This document shows positions 1 to 10,665 of a DNA stretch of 64,000 bases, one piece after another (within the stretch, counting starts at the first letter, position 1; each line of letters starts with the position of its first letter). The translations under genes and the position numbers were made by a program. The notes beneath the pieces are model-generated. The model was not told the origin of the DNA, made no database searches, and was given only the letters and a program-made list of their open reading frames with translations. Location of the stretch: positions 79,069,734 through 79,133,733 of the forward strand of contig OY744532.1 of the NCBI GenBank assembly GCA_963556195.1, in the 5' to 3' direction. The stretch is from Sepiola atlantica. Taxonomy: Eukaryota; Mollusca; Cephalopoda; Sepiida; Sepiolidae.

Positions 1-345
1 AGACGGTATTTTCTATAAATACTATTATGCCCTGTGTTCTTCAGAATCATGTGATCTATTCCCCGCTTCTATTGTTCCAGATCGTTTGACTCGTTAGTCT
101 AGTGGTCTCCATCAATTCGCATTTTTGATACCTTATTGAAATAGAGCTTCATATTCAAGTAGCTTCATTCCAAGAACCACAAGCTTGTGGATCTCTCTTC
201 CTACTGACTGCTTTCCTCCTACCTATAACCTTGGTCTTTTGAAAACTGAGGCCAATAGGCATTTCCTATCTTTGCGATAATCATATCTGTTCTTGTTAGC
301 TCTGTACATCAAATAGCTTCATGCTTTGTCTGGAGCGATTTCCAT
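1..345 (-). repeat. Dispersed repeat, copy 1 (unclassified)
   Basis: The reverse complement of this segment aligns by eye over its whole length with 35268-35550. Shared landmarks include GATTATCGCAAAGA, the AAGACCAAGG..ATAGGTA.GAGGAAA block and GAGTCAAACGA.CTGGAACAA. The copies differ by scattered substitutions and short indels, so the family is old. The other copy has a 66-codon open frame (35355-35555) that is not preserved here, so coding is not supported. It could be the 3' region of a LINE or the internal part of an LTR element. The class is unknown; the repeat relationship is clear. Confidence 0.6.
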
Positions 346-470
346 AAAAAATTCCGAAGTTATGCACTCGATTTTCCAAAAAATCTGTATATATGTGTGT
401 GTTTGCAAATTGATGATGAATCTTTGTAGTTAACCCAAAAAGTGTTTTCTAATTAATTAAAATTTAAATA

Positions 471-473
<3 letters not shown>

Positions 474-520
<47 letters not shown>
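474..520. repeat. (TA)n microsatellite
   Basis: Uninterrupted TA dinucleotides about 110 bp upstream of the palindrome at 628-790. Confidence 0.95.
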
Positions 521-524
<4 letters not shown>

Positions 525-627
525 TACTTCATGTATCCACATAAAATATTATAAGTAGATATAATTTTTTATGTATCAGTTTTCAGTATTTACTTCAACA
601 GTGCTCGATACATAAGTAGAGCTAGGT

Positions 628-786
628 AGTAATCAATGAAAATATATATGGCAATCAAGCTACACAGAGGCTCCCGTGTTTCATCCCCGGGGGGAATCGT
701 CAGGCTAAATGTATTTGACGATTCCCCCCGGGGATGAAACACGGGAGCCTCTGTGTAGCTTGATTGCCATATATATTTTCATTGAT

Positions 787-790
<4 letters not shown>
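628..790. mobile_element. Perfect 75-bp inverted repeat (hairpin/MITE-like element)
   Basis: Arms 628-702 and 716-790 are exact reverse complements over 75 bp, separated by a 13-nt spacer. The right arm runs directly into a (TA)n tract. A diverged single arm of the same family occurs at about 13358-13411 and also runs into (TA)n. The lack of mismatches points to recent formation or ongoing correction between arms. No coding capacity is seen. It may be a fold-back or MITE with a TA target, or a palindromic duplication of a repeat end. Confidence 0.85.

Positions 791-835
<45 letters not shown>
791..835. repeat. (TA)n microsatellite
   Basis: Dinucleotide tract continuous with the right arm of the palindrome at 628-790. 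Confidence 0.95.
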
Positions 836-837
<2 letters not shown>

Positions 838-845
838 TACACACA

Positions 846-1375
846 CACATATATAATGTATTTTTATGTAATTATTTTTATTGGTGATTGCAGCGTTCGT
901 TGTGTTTTTTTTTTGGGGGGGGGGGTGTTTGTTTTTTGGTTTATTACTACTATTTCCTTTGTCTCACTTCCTAAGTGATTAAGATGCAGAAATTGCATTA
1001 TTATCACCCTTAACTTTGAAGGACGTATTTTTCGTTAATATATATTTTTAAAATCTATTATATACGTACATAATAGTAATCCATGGACACGTGTTTCTGG
1101 CTCACAGCCGTCATCAGCATGGCTAACTTAGACGAGGATCGAACCTTCGATAATGATATCTATAGTCCAGCGTTTTACTATCAGACTAATACACCCTGTC
1201 TAGAAATATGTACGAGTTTTATCCCCTAAATATTTAATGTATTCTTATGTAATTATTTTTTATTGGTGATTGCAGAGTTCGTTGTTTTGTTTTCTTCCTA
1301 CCATTTCGTTTGTCTCACTTCCCAAGTGATTGAGATTTTCTGGCTCACAGCCTTCATCATATATATATATATATT
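846..1375 (-). mobile_element. tRNA-headed SINE-like repeat with A/T-rich body
   Basis: Read on the minus strand, 1200-1136 is tRNA-like: an A-box-like stretch around GTCTGATAGTAAAACG, then a good B box GGTTCGATCC (plus 1136-1145). It continues into a body ending near the CACGTGTCCATGGATTACT block. The flanking block at 855-1070, with ATGTAATTATTTTTATTGGTG and TTCGTTAATATAT, recurs at 8648-8815 and partly at 1238-1340. The CAGCCGTCATCAGCATGGC block recurs at 8930-8960 and, inverted, at 9070-9100. A Pol III promoted SINE is the likely origin. Confidence 0.55.
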
Positions 1376-1390
1376 AGCTCCCAGAACTCA

Positions 1391-1825
1391 AACCTCATGA
1401 TGGTATGCCAACACTAAAAAAACAGATCCAGTCTGGGTCATGTGTTAGGATAGTGTTGGAGTTTATGGGGGGGGGGGCTTAGACGGGAGAAAGAGGACGA
1501 TAAACTAGCGTCAGGACTTAGAAAAATCTAACTCTCTCATAACACATGCTCCAGACCCTCCTTGTTTTCTCTTTCAAAGCTAAATTAATGAATTAGTTTA
1601 AGTAGCATATCACTTCTTCCCCTTTCATAATTTAAATTAATCCTAGCTGAACCACGCTTTCACCTTCTACATTTATTTTATCACATCTTCAACTTTCATA
1701 ATGAGCTATACTCTAACTGCTACCACTGCCACATTCTATTTGTTTCACATATTTTGATTTTCTTGCTCAAATCGGCCGCAAGCTCTAAGCTTGCTGGCAA
1801 AACATTTTTGTACTTGTGTGATTTT
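1391..1825. other. No recognised feature
   Basis: AT-rich sequence with one poly-G run near 1467-1477. No long open frame, RNA gene or repeat copy was recognised. Confidence 0.5.
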
Positions 1826-1926
1826 TTTCTTCTAACAACTCATCCTGAGAAAGTCTAACAATAAAGACAAAACGTTGATGAATGCATAAATAATATTTTT
1901 TGGTTTTCCTTTTTCATTTTCCATTA
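1826..1926 (+). repeat. Dispersed repeat with degenerate hammerhead-like core, copy 1
   Basis: Matches the reverse complement of 10014-10120, sharing GAGAAAGTCT, AAAACGTTGAT and TTTTCCTTTTT. It contains CTGAGAA (1845-1851), a GTC/GAC helix (1853-1855 with 1866-1868) and then AAAAC. That is the order of a hammerhead core (CTGANGA, stem II, GAAA) with two core changes. Such modules are known from Penelope-like element ends, but membership of that class is inference. Confidence 0.45.
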
Positions 1927-1947
1927 CGTCGGAACATTTTATTCCTG

Positions 1948-1948
1948 T

Positions 1949-2005
<57 letters not shown>
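1948..2005. repeat. (TA)n microsatellite
   Basis: Dinucleotide tract just downstream of the repeat at 1826-1926. Confidence 0.95.
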
Positions 2006-2010
<5 letters not shown>

Positions 2011-2099
2011 CCACAGTATGGCTAGTCTTGTTCATATGTGCTTATCTGTAAATGTGTGTGTACACATACGCGTATTGCGTCCTAGAATATTGTCATATT

Positions 2100-2510
2100 T
2101 CATTCATGTATCTAAACTTTGGTCATTGATTTGGTCACCGTATTGAACGAGTGATCATGTGGCGACGCGAGAGGTGGTCAATGATCGATGCGCTCTCAAA
2201 TTGGACAGATACACAATGGTAGCGTGTTGTGTTGCCGGCTGGCCTCGTAGACAAACGGACACCTCACATGCCATGTCCGGGCAGTGATCGCTAAAAACAC
2301 CCTTTATCGCGCAACTGTGTACGACATCTAATTAAAACGAGAGACGGCATTTCTCGGCTCGGATTACGCGACCCGATGAAACCTGAGAACGATAGCGATA
2401 ATGGGGCGCGCTCTTCATTTGGCATGATCGCAGAGACGGGGTTAGATGAAGTGACTGTGGAGTCTGGCAAATAAAACCTGTTACAGAAGGGAAAACTATT
2501 AATAAACAAG
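2100..2510. other. GC- and CpG-richer unique segment
   Basis: This stretch is clearly richer in G+C and CpG than its surroundings (for example around 2160-2290 and 2340-2420) and lacks simple repeats. A 72-codon minus frame (2291-2509) is open, but it has no recognisable domain and no clear splice context. It could be a fragment of an old element, a conserved noncoding block or an exon remnant. Confidence 0.3.
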
Positions 2511-2599
2511 TAATAATAGCGAAAAAAAGAACAAAAGAAACAAAATAAAAGAAAATATATTTAATGATAATAATACTGAAAATATCAGAGTGGTTAAGA

Positions 2600-2820
2600 A
2601 AACATTACATATTGTAAATTTCGCGATCGCAGCGGACGACTGTGTAATAAAGAAAGATGCTAAACACAACAAACAAAGCTAATGCATAGAACTTGCCAGA
2701 GAGCCGAAATGAATTTGGTTTACTATCGGCATCACCATTTATCAAAGCCAAAAGCAACTCGAGAATAAAGGTTAATAAGACGCGAATGAATACCAGCCAA
2801 AAGATGAGGAACACTATGGG
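2600..2820 (-). mobile_element. LINE 3' region fragment
   Basis: On the minus strand it shares the block around CTCGAGT.GCTTTT.GGCTT and AAATGGTG with the 3'-terminal part of the LINE relic at 40240-40700, in the same order and at similar spacing. No reverse-transcriptase motif lies in this short copy. The call rests on similarity to the better preserved copy. Confidence 0.4.
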
Positions 2821-2969
2821 ATACTAAAATTGATGCAATTGATTACTTGTGGGATGTTTATAAAAAGAAATGGTTCACATTAGGTTCGAAGACGACTTTT
2901 ATGTTCCCTTACGAAGATAAAAAAACAGTTTGGTATGTGTATATGTTTGTATATTTGATATAAAAGATT

Positions 2970-3735
2970 CGTTGTTAAACAAATTCACCGATCATTAGGA
3001 ATTTTGGAACACAATTGCGTAATTTAGGTTATATTTAGTTTAATTTAATTTTATGCAACACAGCTGCTAGGTTTAAGGGGTTTAAATGTGGGCTATATTT
3101 AGTTTAATTTAGTTTTATTCAAGACAGGTTCTAGGTATAAGGGGTTAAAATGTGGGCTATATTTAGTTTAATTTAGTTTTATTCAACACAGGTGCTAGGT
3201 GTAAGTGGTCCAAATGTGGGCTATATTTAGTTTAATTTAGTTTTATGCAACACAGCTGCTAGGTGCAAGGGCCCAAATGTGGGCTATATTTAGTTTAATT
3301 TAGTTTTATGCAACACAGCTGCTAGGTGCAAGGGCCCAAATGTGGGCTATATTTTGTTACATTTAGTTTTATTCAACACAGGTTCTAGGTGTAACGGGTT
3401 CAAATGTGGGCTATATTTAGTTTAATTTAGTTTTATGCAACACAGGTTCTAGTTGTAAAGGGTTAAATGTGGGCTATATTTAGTTTAATTTAGTTTCATA
3501 CAATAAAGTCAAATTAGGTGAATGTTTTGCGAAATTTTAACAATCGGGATTTGACACTAATAATAACTATTACCTAAATCCTAGTTACTTCGGAGTATTT
3601 TAAATAACTTCCGCGGCATAATATAGACACAACCAACTATCTAGAAAAGTCACATGTTTCACATTTGCATTGAATTTTATCCATAGTCATTAGATACTAA
3701 TTACGCAAGATTCCGCAATTTTGCTAGTGAGTGTG
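2970..3735. repeat. Dispersed repeat carrying an expanded 63-bp tandem array
   Basis: From about 3022 to 3495 a 63-bp unit repeats 7-8 times. Its landmarks are GTGGGCTATATTTAGTTTAA and CAACACAG.TGCTAGGTG. The sequence before the array (ACAAATTCACCGATCATTA) and after it (GAAATTTTAACAA; TTTTATCCATAGTCATT) recurs at 7435-7945, where only a single unit-like stretch is present. The array therefore arose by expansion inside a dispersed element, not as an independent satellite. Confidence 0.8.
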
Positions 3736-3744
3736 ATGCTGATA

Positions 3745-4450
3745 ACCTTTTTTTTGTTATTAAATAACATGCATCACGCTCTCAAATTTACATGTGAAAA
3801 GGAGTCTAATTGCTCATTTTGGCTGTGTTGGCTGAAAACAAAAACGCATAATTGTTTTCTTACGTCTGTGTATAGAAAAGCAACTGTTTTTGCTCATATG
3901 CTCGTTGGAAATCTTTTTTCCTAAACGCTATAAGATTAATCACATTGGGACTCTTACTCATAGATTCCTTATGATCTGCGCGCCTACTACGCTTGATTAT
4001 GACCTAAAATTTATTATTTCAGTATTTATCGAGAATGGTTACGCATTGTACCTCAATTAACTCAACAATTAAGTCCAATATTGACCAGTTCTCTAAACTA
4101 AAGAGCTGAGCCCAGCCAAATGTTCGGTATACATTTGTATACCTTGGATAAGTACCGCCAGCGATGAATTCGCTAGGCAAATACGTTCTGTGATACATCG
4201 TACCTAATTACTATGCCAATACACGTATTGTGTTTGGTATACGGCCGCGGACTAAATCTATCGTCAAAGATAACCTGCCCCTACTGTTGTAGTTCTATCA
4301 TATATCAATTTTCATGTCAGTGTGAGGCTGACTATAGGGGCTGCACTAGCCAGCGACTACACGATCGTATCATACAACATGTACAATCTAAAATACGTTG
4401 TGGAAGGCTGGATTATTTTCAATCGTATCTGCAATAGAAGGAAATCTTTT
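3745..4450 (+). pseudogene. Penelope-like/GIY-YIG retroelement relic (RT C-terminus plus endonuclease)
   Basis: Translations in shifting plus frames retain the end of a Penelope-type reverse transcriptase. 3745-3925 gives LKFTCEKESN, then KTHNCFLTSVYRKATVF, and the following part reads like an RT thumb (INHIGTLTHRFLMIC). After a decayed stretch, 4213-4437 gives a GIY-YIG endonuclease segment with CQCEADYRGCTSQRLHDRI and QHV. The RT-then-GIY-YIG order is the Penelope-like arrangement. No palm (YxDD) remains upstream, so the element is 5' truncated and frameshifted. Product inactive. Confidence 0.65.
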
Positions 4451-4589
4451 TAATAGTCTAGAATGTTCCTCAATTTTTGGTGTTGATTCTTTCTCTATTC
4501 TGAGCAGGTTCCACTTAACTTATCACTTAAACGTAGTGGAGACGATATACATTAAAGTAAATGCGTGTGAATCAGTATGATACAACTTC

Positions 4590-4735
4590 TGGTGTTGGCA
4601 TTCTTGCAGGAGAGACCACATAATGGTTGCCAACGCCAAAGTGAAAGCGGTATTATGGAACCGACTGGATTCGAACTTGGCACACCCAGGTCGTCAGTTC
4701 GTGTCGTCATCCACTTGAACAGCGTTACTTTATGT
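4590..4735 (-). mobile_element. tRNA-derived SINE, family A copy 1
   Basis: On the minus strand it has GTGCCAAGTTCGAATCCAGT (B box AGTTCGAATCC), a downstream GGTTCCA, and TTGGCAACC..CATGTGGTCTCTCC near the end. The same order recurs at 20460-20610 on the plus strand. The A-box part lies near GTTCAAGTGGATGACGA. The B-box spacing and dispersed copies support a Pol III SINE. Confidence 0.65.
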
Positions 4736-4949
4736 AGACAGAAGACAGAAAAAACATCTTTTTGGCCTAAGTGTAATCTCCTGTTTGTTTTCAATTATTT
4801 ATTTATTTATTTATTTATTTATATATATAAAATAAACATTTACTTCTTAGAATTGAAACAGATCCAGTCCAAAACCGTATGGGCTCGATATTGTTTACGG
4901 ACGAAATAATAACCTGATGATCAAGTTTACCGTGAAACTGCAGTAAAGT

Positions 4950-5310
4950 GTTATTATTCTGTGTACTCACGACGAGTTATCAAACTTGTCATCGTCAGTG
5001 ATTGCTCCCCGACAACAACACATGGTGTTCCCTGGAGTCTGAGTGACAACAAGCCTCTCCAGATTTCTAGTACTCTCCATCTCTTTTCGATAACAACCGC
5101 AAACGCCCTTGTGGTATCGCAACAGCCGCTTACCATTGATTTCTCGCTGGTAAGAAACATTGGTCTTCTCTGGAATTTGGGTAGAAATAAGCCTCCCAAA
5201 GGTCCCAGCACCTTCCACACTCTTCTAGTGAACGTCTGGTTTGTGCTGTCCCTCCTCGATCTTCTCATCCTCTTTGACCCTCTACACATATTGTGTGTAG
5301 TGTCAGCTTA
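4950..5310. other. Higher-complexity segment with a ~138-bp internal duplication, open on both strands
   Basis: Two diverged halves about 138 bp apart align: GGTGTTCCCTGGAGTCTGAG (from about 5020) with GGTCTTCTCTGGAATTTGGG (from about 5160), each followed by a ..AAGCCTC.. block and a C/T-rich end. Open frames of 80-116 codons exist on both strands with no recognised domain. The composition differs from the flanks. It may be a decayed repeat-protein exon or a duplicated element; no function is assigned. Confidence 0.35.
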
Positions 5311-5349
5311 GGCTGACGCCATATTTAATTTTTTGTGACAGCTTATGCT

Positions 5350-5350
5350 G

Positions 5351-5419
<69 letters not shown>

Positions 5420-5420
5420 T
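5350..5420. repeat. (ATT)n microsatellite
   Basis: Trinucleotide tract. The open frames over it on either strand are translation artefacts. Confidence 0.95.
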
Positions 5421-5525
5421 CATGGTAGTCTAAAATTTTGGATGTTTTTAGTTGGATTTTTTCTATTTGAACATGCAAGCTGTACCTTTACACTTTCGCC
5501 GTTCCTAACAGGCAAGCATTTCGCA

Positions 5526-5526
<1 letters not shown>

Positions 5527-5565
<39 letters not shown>

Positions 5566-5578
5566 CAACAACAACAAC

Positions 5579-5619
<41 letters not shown>

Positions 5620-5643
5620 CAACAACAACAGCAATAATAATAT
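5527..5643. repeat. Compound (AAT)n/(AAC)n microsatellite
   Basis: AAT runs alternate with AAC runs in two cycles, which suggests one duplication of a mixed block. Confidence 0.95.
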
Positions 5644-6035
5644 ATGTCCTTAACTTCTTTACTAACTCAACGTTTGACACGTAAAGGAAAATCTTGATTG
5701 AACATTCCGATATCTATGTATCTCATATAGTAATCAAGCGTGAGCCCCAGTAAGAGGCCCTGTGATTTCTGAGAACTCACACTGAAATAAAATAAAAGGA
5801 GATATAATACATAAATAGAGATTCCCAAAATCTACGGTAATTTTTTTTTAATTAGTTTGTTTTAAAACTATACTTAAACGAAAACATTTATTGGTAGTTG
5901 TATTAAATAGCCGTCAGATTTCACCAGTGAATCTGTACTTGGGATGCTACAATTCATTTTATTTCTTTATAGTGTTATTAATAATTTCTATACCCAAACA
6001 CCAGAAGGAAGGTTCTATTTACGAAATAGACCTAA

Positions 6036-6150
<115 letters not shown>

Positions 6151-6299
6151 TAATATATATATGTGTGTGTGTATATATGTGTATATATATGTATATATAT
6201 GCGTATATACATTGTTTTTATTAATGTCACTATCTCTATTTAAAAGAGTTAGTAAGTGTATATGTTTGTATATTTTATGTACAGGTGTTATATTATGAG

Positions 6300-6960
6300 A
6301 GGCCCTGTATGCCTAAAAGCGTGTAGGTCCACTTGTTTTGATTGTGAGAGGGGTGAACTTTGTTCGTGTTAAGTGCAGGTCGAAAGGACATCCATTTCGG
6401 GACAAATAGAATTGTCCTCAGAATGAGTAATCCCAAGAAGTCATAACAACTGGGGAAACCTGGCTAACTTGAAAAGTTGAGGTTCAATAAAGGTCAGACC
6501 AGCTCTGGTTATGATTTGTATGACAGAGCAAAGTACCGTGACGTCACTCCCTCTTCGTGAGAAACTACAATTTTTAAAAGAGTTACGGGGTTGGAAGCGA
6601 GCCGGACGATTGACAATGTAATCGTTCGTTGTATGGTTTGGATCTCCTCGAGATCCAGCAGAAATTCCCGTGCATAGTCGCACCCCCCAGCGAGAAGGAT
6701 GAATGAGAATCGAGCGAACGAATGGATAAAACCCTTCCGCAACGAAGTCCAGTATAAAAGACTTGAATCTCTCTGAGGAAAAATTGTCTCTGCGTTTGTC
6801 TTCTGCCTGTATATAAAGTTGTATCCACAGATCAAAGATCACCAACATCGATCACGGCCAGAGATACGCAATGGAAACCGAAGACACCAACGGCGATCAC
6901 AACTAGTAAACGAAAAAAATGTAAGGTAACTTTTTTGTGCATCACATTTGTGGGGTCCTA
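6300..6960 (+). promoter_or_regulatory. CpG-rich block with CRE and TATA box: candidate LTR or promoter
   Basis: A non-repetitive, CpG-rich stretch contains TGACGTCA (6539-6546), a consensus CRE, and TATAAAAG (6753-6760). About 30 nt after the TATA box lies a pyrimidine-rich initiator-like region, then about 170 bp ending near TGCATCACATTTGTGGGGTCC. This U3-R-U5-like order would fit a solo or truncated LTR, but no matching second LTR was found and the sequence to the right is low-complexity A/T. A host promoter is the alternative. Confidence 0.3.
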
Positions 6961-7009
6961 ATCTCTTAAACCTCGAAAGACTTAAAACAGAAAGAAAACG
7001 AGAACAATG

Positions 7010-7290
7010 CTTAATTTGATATGTGTAAAAAAGAGATCAATGTTTTAATGTAAAATGCTTAATGTAAAGTGTTAAAAAAAGTATTTAGAATAGGTTGTTT
7101 GAGATACAATGTTTAATGAACTGTGTTTAATGAGAAAAGAATTTAAAAAGAACTATGTTTAAAAAGAATAATGTTTTAATAACGAGAAGTATTTAAAAAG
7201 TAATGTGTAACATAACTGGCAGTTTAAAGCTTAAAAACGCCCTAAAGAAATGTGTTTAAAAGTGCCTTAAAGAGGAGCGTTAAAGAAGTT
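7010..7290. repeat. Cryptically repetitive A/T region
   Basis: Many short variants of ATGTTTAAAAAG and GTTTAATG recur with irregular spacing, giving a degenerate simple-sequence region. No gene. Confidence 0.6.
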
Positions 7291-7434
7291 TGAAAACGCT
7301 TCATATGATTTCATATGATTTCGTATTGCTTTCGTATTTTGAGAAGCGCTTAATAGACTTTCGTGGCGATGATTTTCATCATTGATAACGTAAAAAATGT
7401 ATTGTTTTGGGTGCCGCTATGCAACACAGGAAGC

Positions 7435-7945
7435 ACTACTAAACAAATTAACCGATCATTATGAACTTTATGAACACAGATGCTAGGCGAAATGGTTGTA
7501 ATATGGACAATATTTATTATAATTTACATACCTCCGATATTTGTGAAATTTTAACAACATGAATTATGAGCTATACGGCCCAAATTCTAGTATATATAAA
7601 ATATTAAATTGTTTTTAACCTCGATACATAGTTAAAGCAAAACACATTGTTTTGGACTATTAAATTAATTTCCAACGCTACTTATAATTTTTACCCATTC
7701 ATTTATTTTTATTTATTTTTTATTATCGTTTATGTTTGAATTCATATTTTGAGACATGACGTAAATCCGTGACATCACGCAAAAGCTATAATTATTTTGT
7801 TTAGGCAATATTTTCAACTTTATTTATGAGAAAGCTGAAATATGTTAGTTGGTAAAAAATTGAAATGTATGAGAATTACCTTGAGTTTTATCCATCGTCA
7901 TTGGCCACCAATTAAGCAAGACTTCCTTAATTGCAATTTATTCTG
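7435..7945. repeat. Second copy of the repeat seen at 2970-3735, without the expanded array
   Basis: Shares ACAAATTAACCGATCATTA, ACAGATGCTAGG, GTGAAATTTTAACAA and TTTTATCCATCGTCATTGG with 2970-3735 in the same order. Only one copy of the 63-bp-like unit is present, so this copy likely approximates the state before expansion. Confidence 0.6.
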
Positions 7946-8594
7946 TGATCCCCTAAGCTTAAGTTTTTATTTTGAAACATTTTCTTAAATACAAAACCAT
8001 GCAATAGATTTTGATCAAAATAAAAATAAGATTTCAAGACATAAGGTTTACTATCTTAATTTTAAGTCTTGTCAAGGATCGTAAAACTTTGGCAAAACAT
8101 TTGTGTTTGGAAAATTTTACCATTCCTTTACGCGGGTATTCTTCCAATATATATAAAGTCTTAAGGGTAGTATATTATTATTATTATTATTTGATTATTA
8201 TTATTTATGTATGTATATATAAGTGAAATTTTAAGCTGAATTATTTCGACACTTGATTATTGGGAAAATGGTAGTTTTATCAGTACCATTGGAGAGCCAT
8301 GCATATTATAACTGTCCTGTTTTTAAATCTCCGAAACAGTTACATGGTAAACAGCTGATGATCCTCGTGTTAATATTAGATGCTTACGTTAAGGTCTCCT
8401 GTTTTTGTTTCACTGTTAGATACTTAATCCCCCTTTTCATTTTATTTACTTACTATTATATATTTTTTATTTATTTATGAATTTTCCAACGAATGTTAAG
8501 TCTGCAATATTTTGGATTTAGTTAGTTTCTCTGGGAATTTAAACTGAATTTTCTTTTTTTTTGTCTTTTTGTTTAAATAACTCAAAGCTTCTTT

Positions 8595-8599
<5 letters not shown>

Positions 8600-8650
<51 letters not shown>
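8600..8650. repeat. (TA)n microsatellite
   Basis: Precedes another copy of the block found at 855-1070, which occupies 8648-8815. Confidence 0.95.
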
Positions 8651-8652
<2 letters not shown>

Positions 8653-8808
8653 GTATTTCTATGTAATTATTTTTAAAGGTGATTTTCAGCTCGTTGTTAT
8701 TGAGCTTACTATTATTTCAATTGTGTCCCTACTTAAGTAATTAAGATGCAGAAAACTGCATTATTAGTCGTCCTAAACTTCAAAGGCCGTATTTTTCGTT
8801 AATATATG

Positions 8809-8870
<62 letters not shown>

Positions 8871-8881
<11 letters not shown>

Positions 8882-9150
8882 ATTTTATACGTACATAAAA
8901 GTAATCCATGGATACGTATTTCTGACTCACAGCTGTCATCAGCATGGCAAACTTACACAGAAATACATTAAATACTTGGGTGATAAAAATCGTACATATT
9001 TCTACACAGAGCGTCTTGGTCTAATGGTAAAACGAGGACTATAGACATCAAAATAGATCTCTGTGTAAGTCAGCCATGCTGATGACGGCTGTGAGCCAGC
9101 AACGCGTGTCAATGGATTACTATTATGTACGTATAAAATTAATATATATA
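8871..9150. mobile_element. Inverted-repeat element with tRNA-like centre
   Basis: The left arm (about 8881-8965: TTTTATACGTACATAA, CAGCTGTCATCAGCATGGC) and right arm (about 9062-9147, its inverse) pair with several mismatches. The centre holds GTCTTGGTCTAATGGTAAAA, which matches the A-box part of the tRNA-like repeat at 1136-1200. Both ends run into (TA)n. It reads as two opposed copies of the 846-1375 family, or a palindromic derivative. Confidence 0.65.
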
Positions 9151-9152
9151 TA

Positions 9153-9224
<72 letters not shown>
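9151..9224. repeat. (TA)n microsatellite
   Basis: Directly follows the palindromic element. Confidence 0.95.
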
Positions 9225-9225
<1 letters not shown>

Positions 9226-9394
9226 CTTTACAAAATAAATAAATAATAAAATTAAAGATCTTTTCGTTGTGATGAATCCTCTCTGGAAGAAAAGGATACA
9301 AATATCTTGGTAAACTCTGTAAATATACGTACACACACACACACACACATATATATATACACATATATATATATATATATAGTACATGTATTAT

Positions 9395-9648
9395 ATTAGT
9401 TTCTGTAGATGTAAATCCGTTGAAACTCCAGTGTTTATAAAAATTGCTCAATTACAAGTAGAGCTGTTCTTTAGTATAACTTTTTATTTATACAAACATT
9501 ATTGGTTACATATGTGCACCCATGTTTTGTTTGTACTCTTCACAAAAAGTCCACCTCTTCAGACCAAGAGGCGGACTCTCTGTGAAGAGTACAACCGAAA
9601 CATATATGCACACATGTAACCAATACTGTTTGTATAAATATAAACTTA

Positions 9649-9655
<7 letters not shown>
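9395..9655. mobile_element. Hairpin repeat element, family B copy 1
   Basis: Arms at about 9488-9563 and 9570-9648 are imperfect reverse complements (TTTATACAAACATTATTGGT against ACCAATACTGTTTGTATAAA; GTACTCTTCAC against GTGAAGAGTAC). The left flank (GTAGATGTAAATCCGTTGAA) recurs at 37110-37310, where the left arm is also kept. It ends in (TA)n (9655-9716). Confidence 0.7.

Positions 9656-9716
<61 letters not shown>
9656..9716. repeat. (TA)n microsatellite
   Basis: Continuous with the right arm of the hairpin element. Confidence 0.95.
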
Positions 9717-9717
<1 letters not shown>

Positions 9718-9978
9718 AACACATTGTTATGGTTTTTATAAAATATACTTTTACGAAACAATGTTATATAAATATGTCTACATCTTTACTGATTCAAAAT
9801 AGCGAAGCCTCGCTAACAGACATACCAGATTGTTCTTTTCTGACACCAAGAAATCTGCATAACATCGGATGAGAAAAAGAAAAAAAAACAATTTGCTTTG
9901 ATAAGGAAAATTCGAAACCTTAGATTTAAATAAATTTTATTTATATAAAAATACATTGGTATATTTTTCTCAAAAAAG

Positions 9979-10013
<35 letters not shown>

Positions 10014-10015
<2 letters not shown>

Positions 10016-10120
10016 AAAATCAAAAAGGAAAAACGAAAATTATTTATATATTAATCAACGTTTTCTATTTATTTTAAGACTTTCTCAAGATAACTGATTC
10101 GAAGAAATCAAACAGAAGAA
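10014..10120 (-). repeat. Dispersed repeat with degenerate hammerhead-like core, copy 2
   Basis: Reverse complement of the family at 1826-1926, including GAGAAAGTCTTA and AGAAAACGTTGAT. A (TA)n tract lies immediately to its left, at 9980-10013. Confidence 0.45.
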
Positions 10121-10189
10121 CAATATGTAAAAATATTCTGTGCGTATGTAACGTGAACAGAATGAAAACAATTTATTTTCTAAACATTC

Positions 10190-10262
10190 TATGTTATTAC
10201 AATAACATTCTATGTTATTACAATAACATTCTATGTTATTATAATAACATTCTATGTTAACT
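10190..10262. repeat. 21-bp self-complementary minisatellite
   Basis: About 3.5 copies of a 21-bp unit. Within each, AATAACAT and ATGTTATT flank TTC/TCT, so every unit can form its own short hairpin. Confidence 0.85.
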
Positions 10263-10665
10263 TCTATGTTATTTTTTAAGTATAATTTTTCCCCAAAATC
10301 TCTTAATAGAGCTATGGGCGCATATTCTTCTTAAATCTTTAAATATATTCCATTCTGATGAAATTTAAATCATATATCTAAAGTTACCTGGGGAGACAAC
10401 GAAAGTTGTCCGAAATCTTTACATGCCCCTAAATGTGCCGAATTTCTATGCCCCCTCTAAGAGAGCTGTAGGGGCAGATCTCTTATTCAACTTCAAATAC
10501 GTATATAAGATTTTAATTAAATTTTAACCATATGTATATGACACTAATTCAGAGAGTTAATTTAAGTTTCCTCGGACTATATTAATGGGGGGAAACGGGA
10601 GGCATTAAAACCAAAAGTTATATTGTCTTATGAGCATAATGAGAAAGGATATAGTATTCATCATA

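Noticed and set aside
4577..4909. 110-codon plus-strand frame
   Set aside because: It overlaps the tRNA-SINE on the opposite strand and runs into TTTA repeats; no domain.
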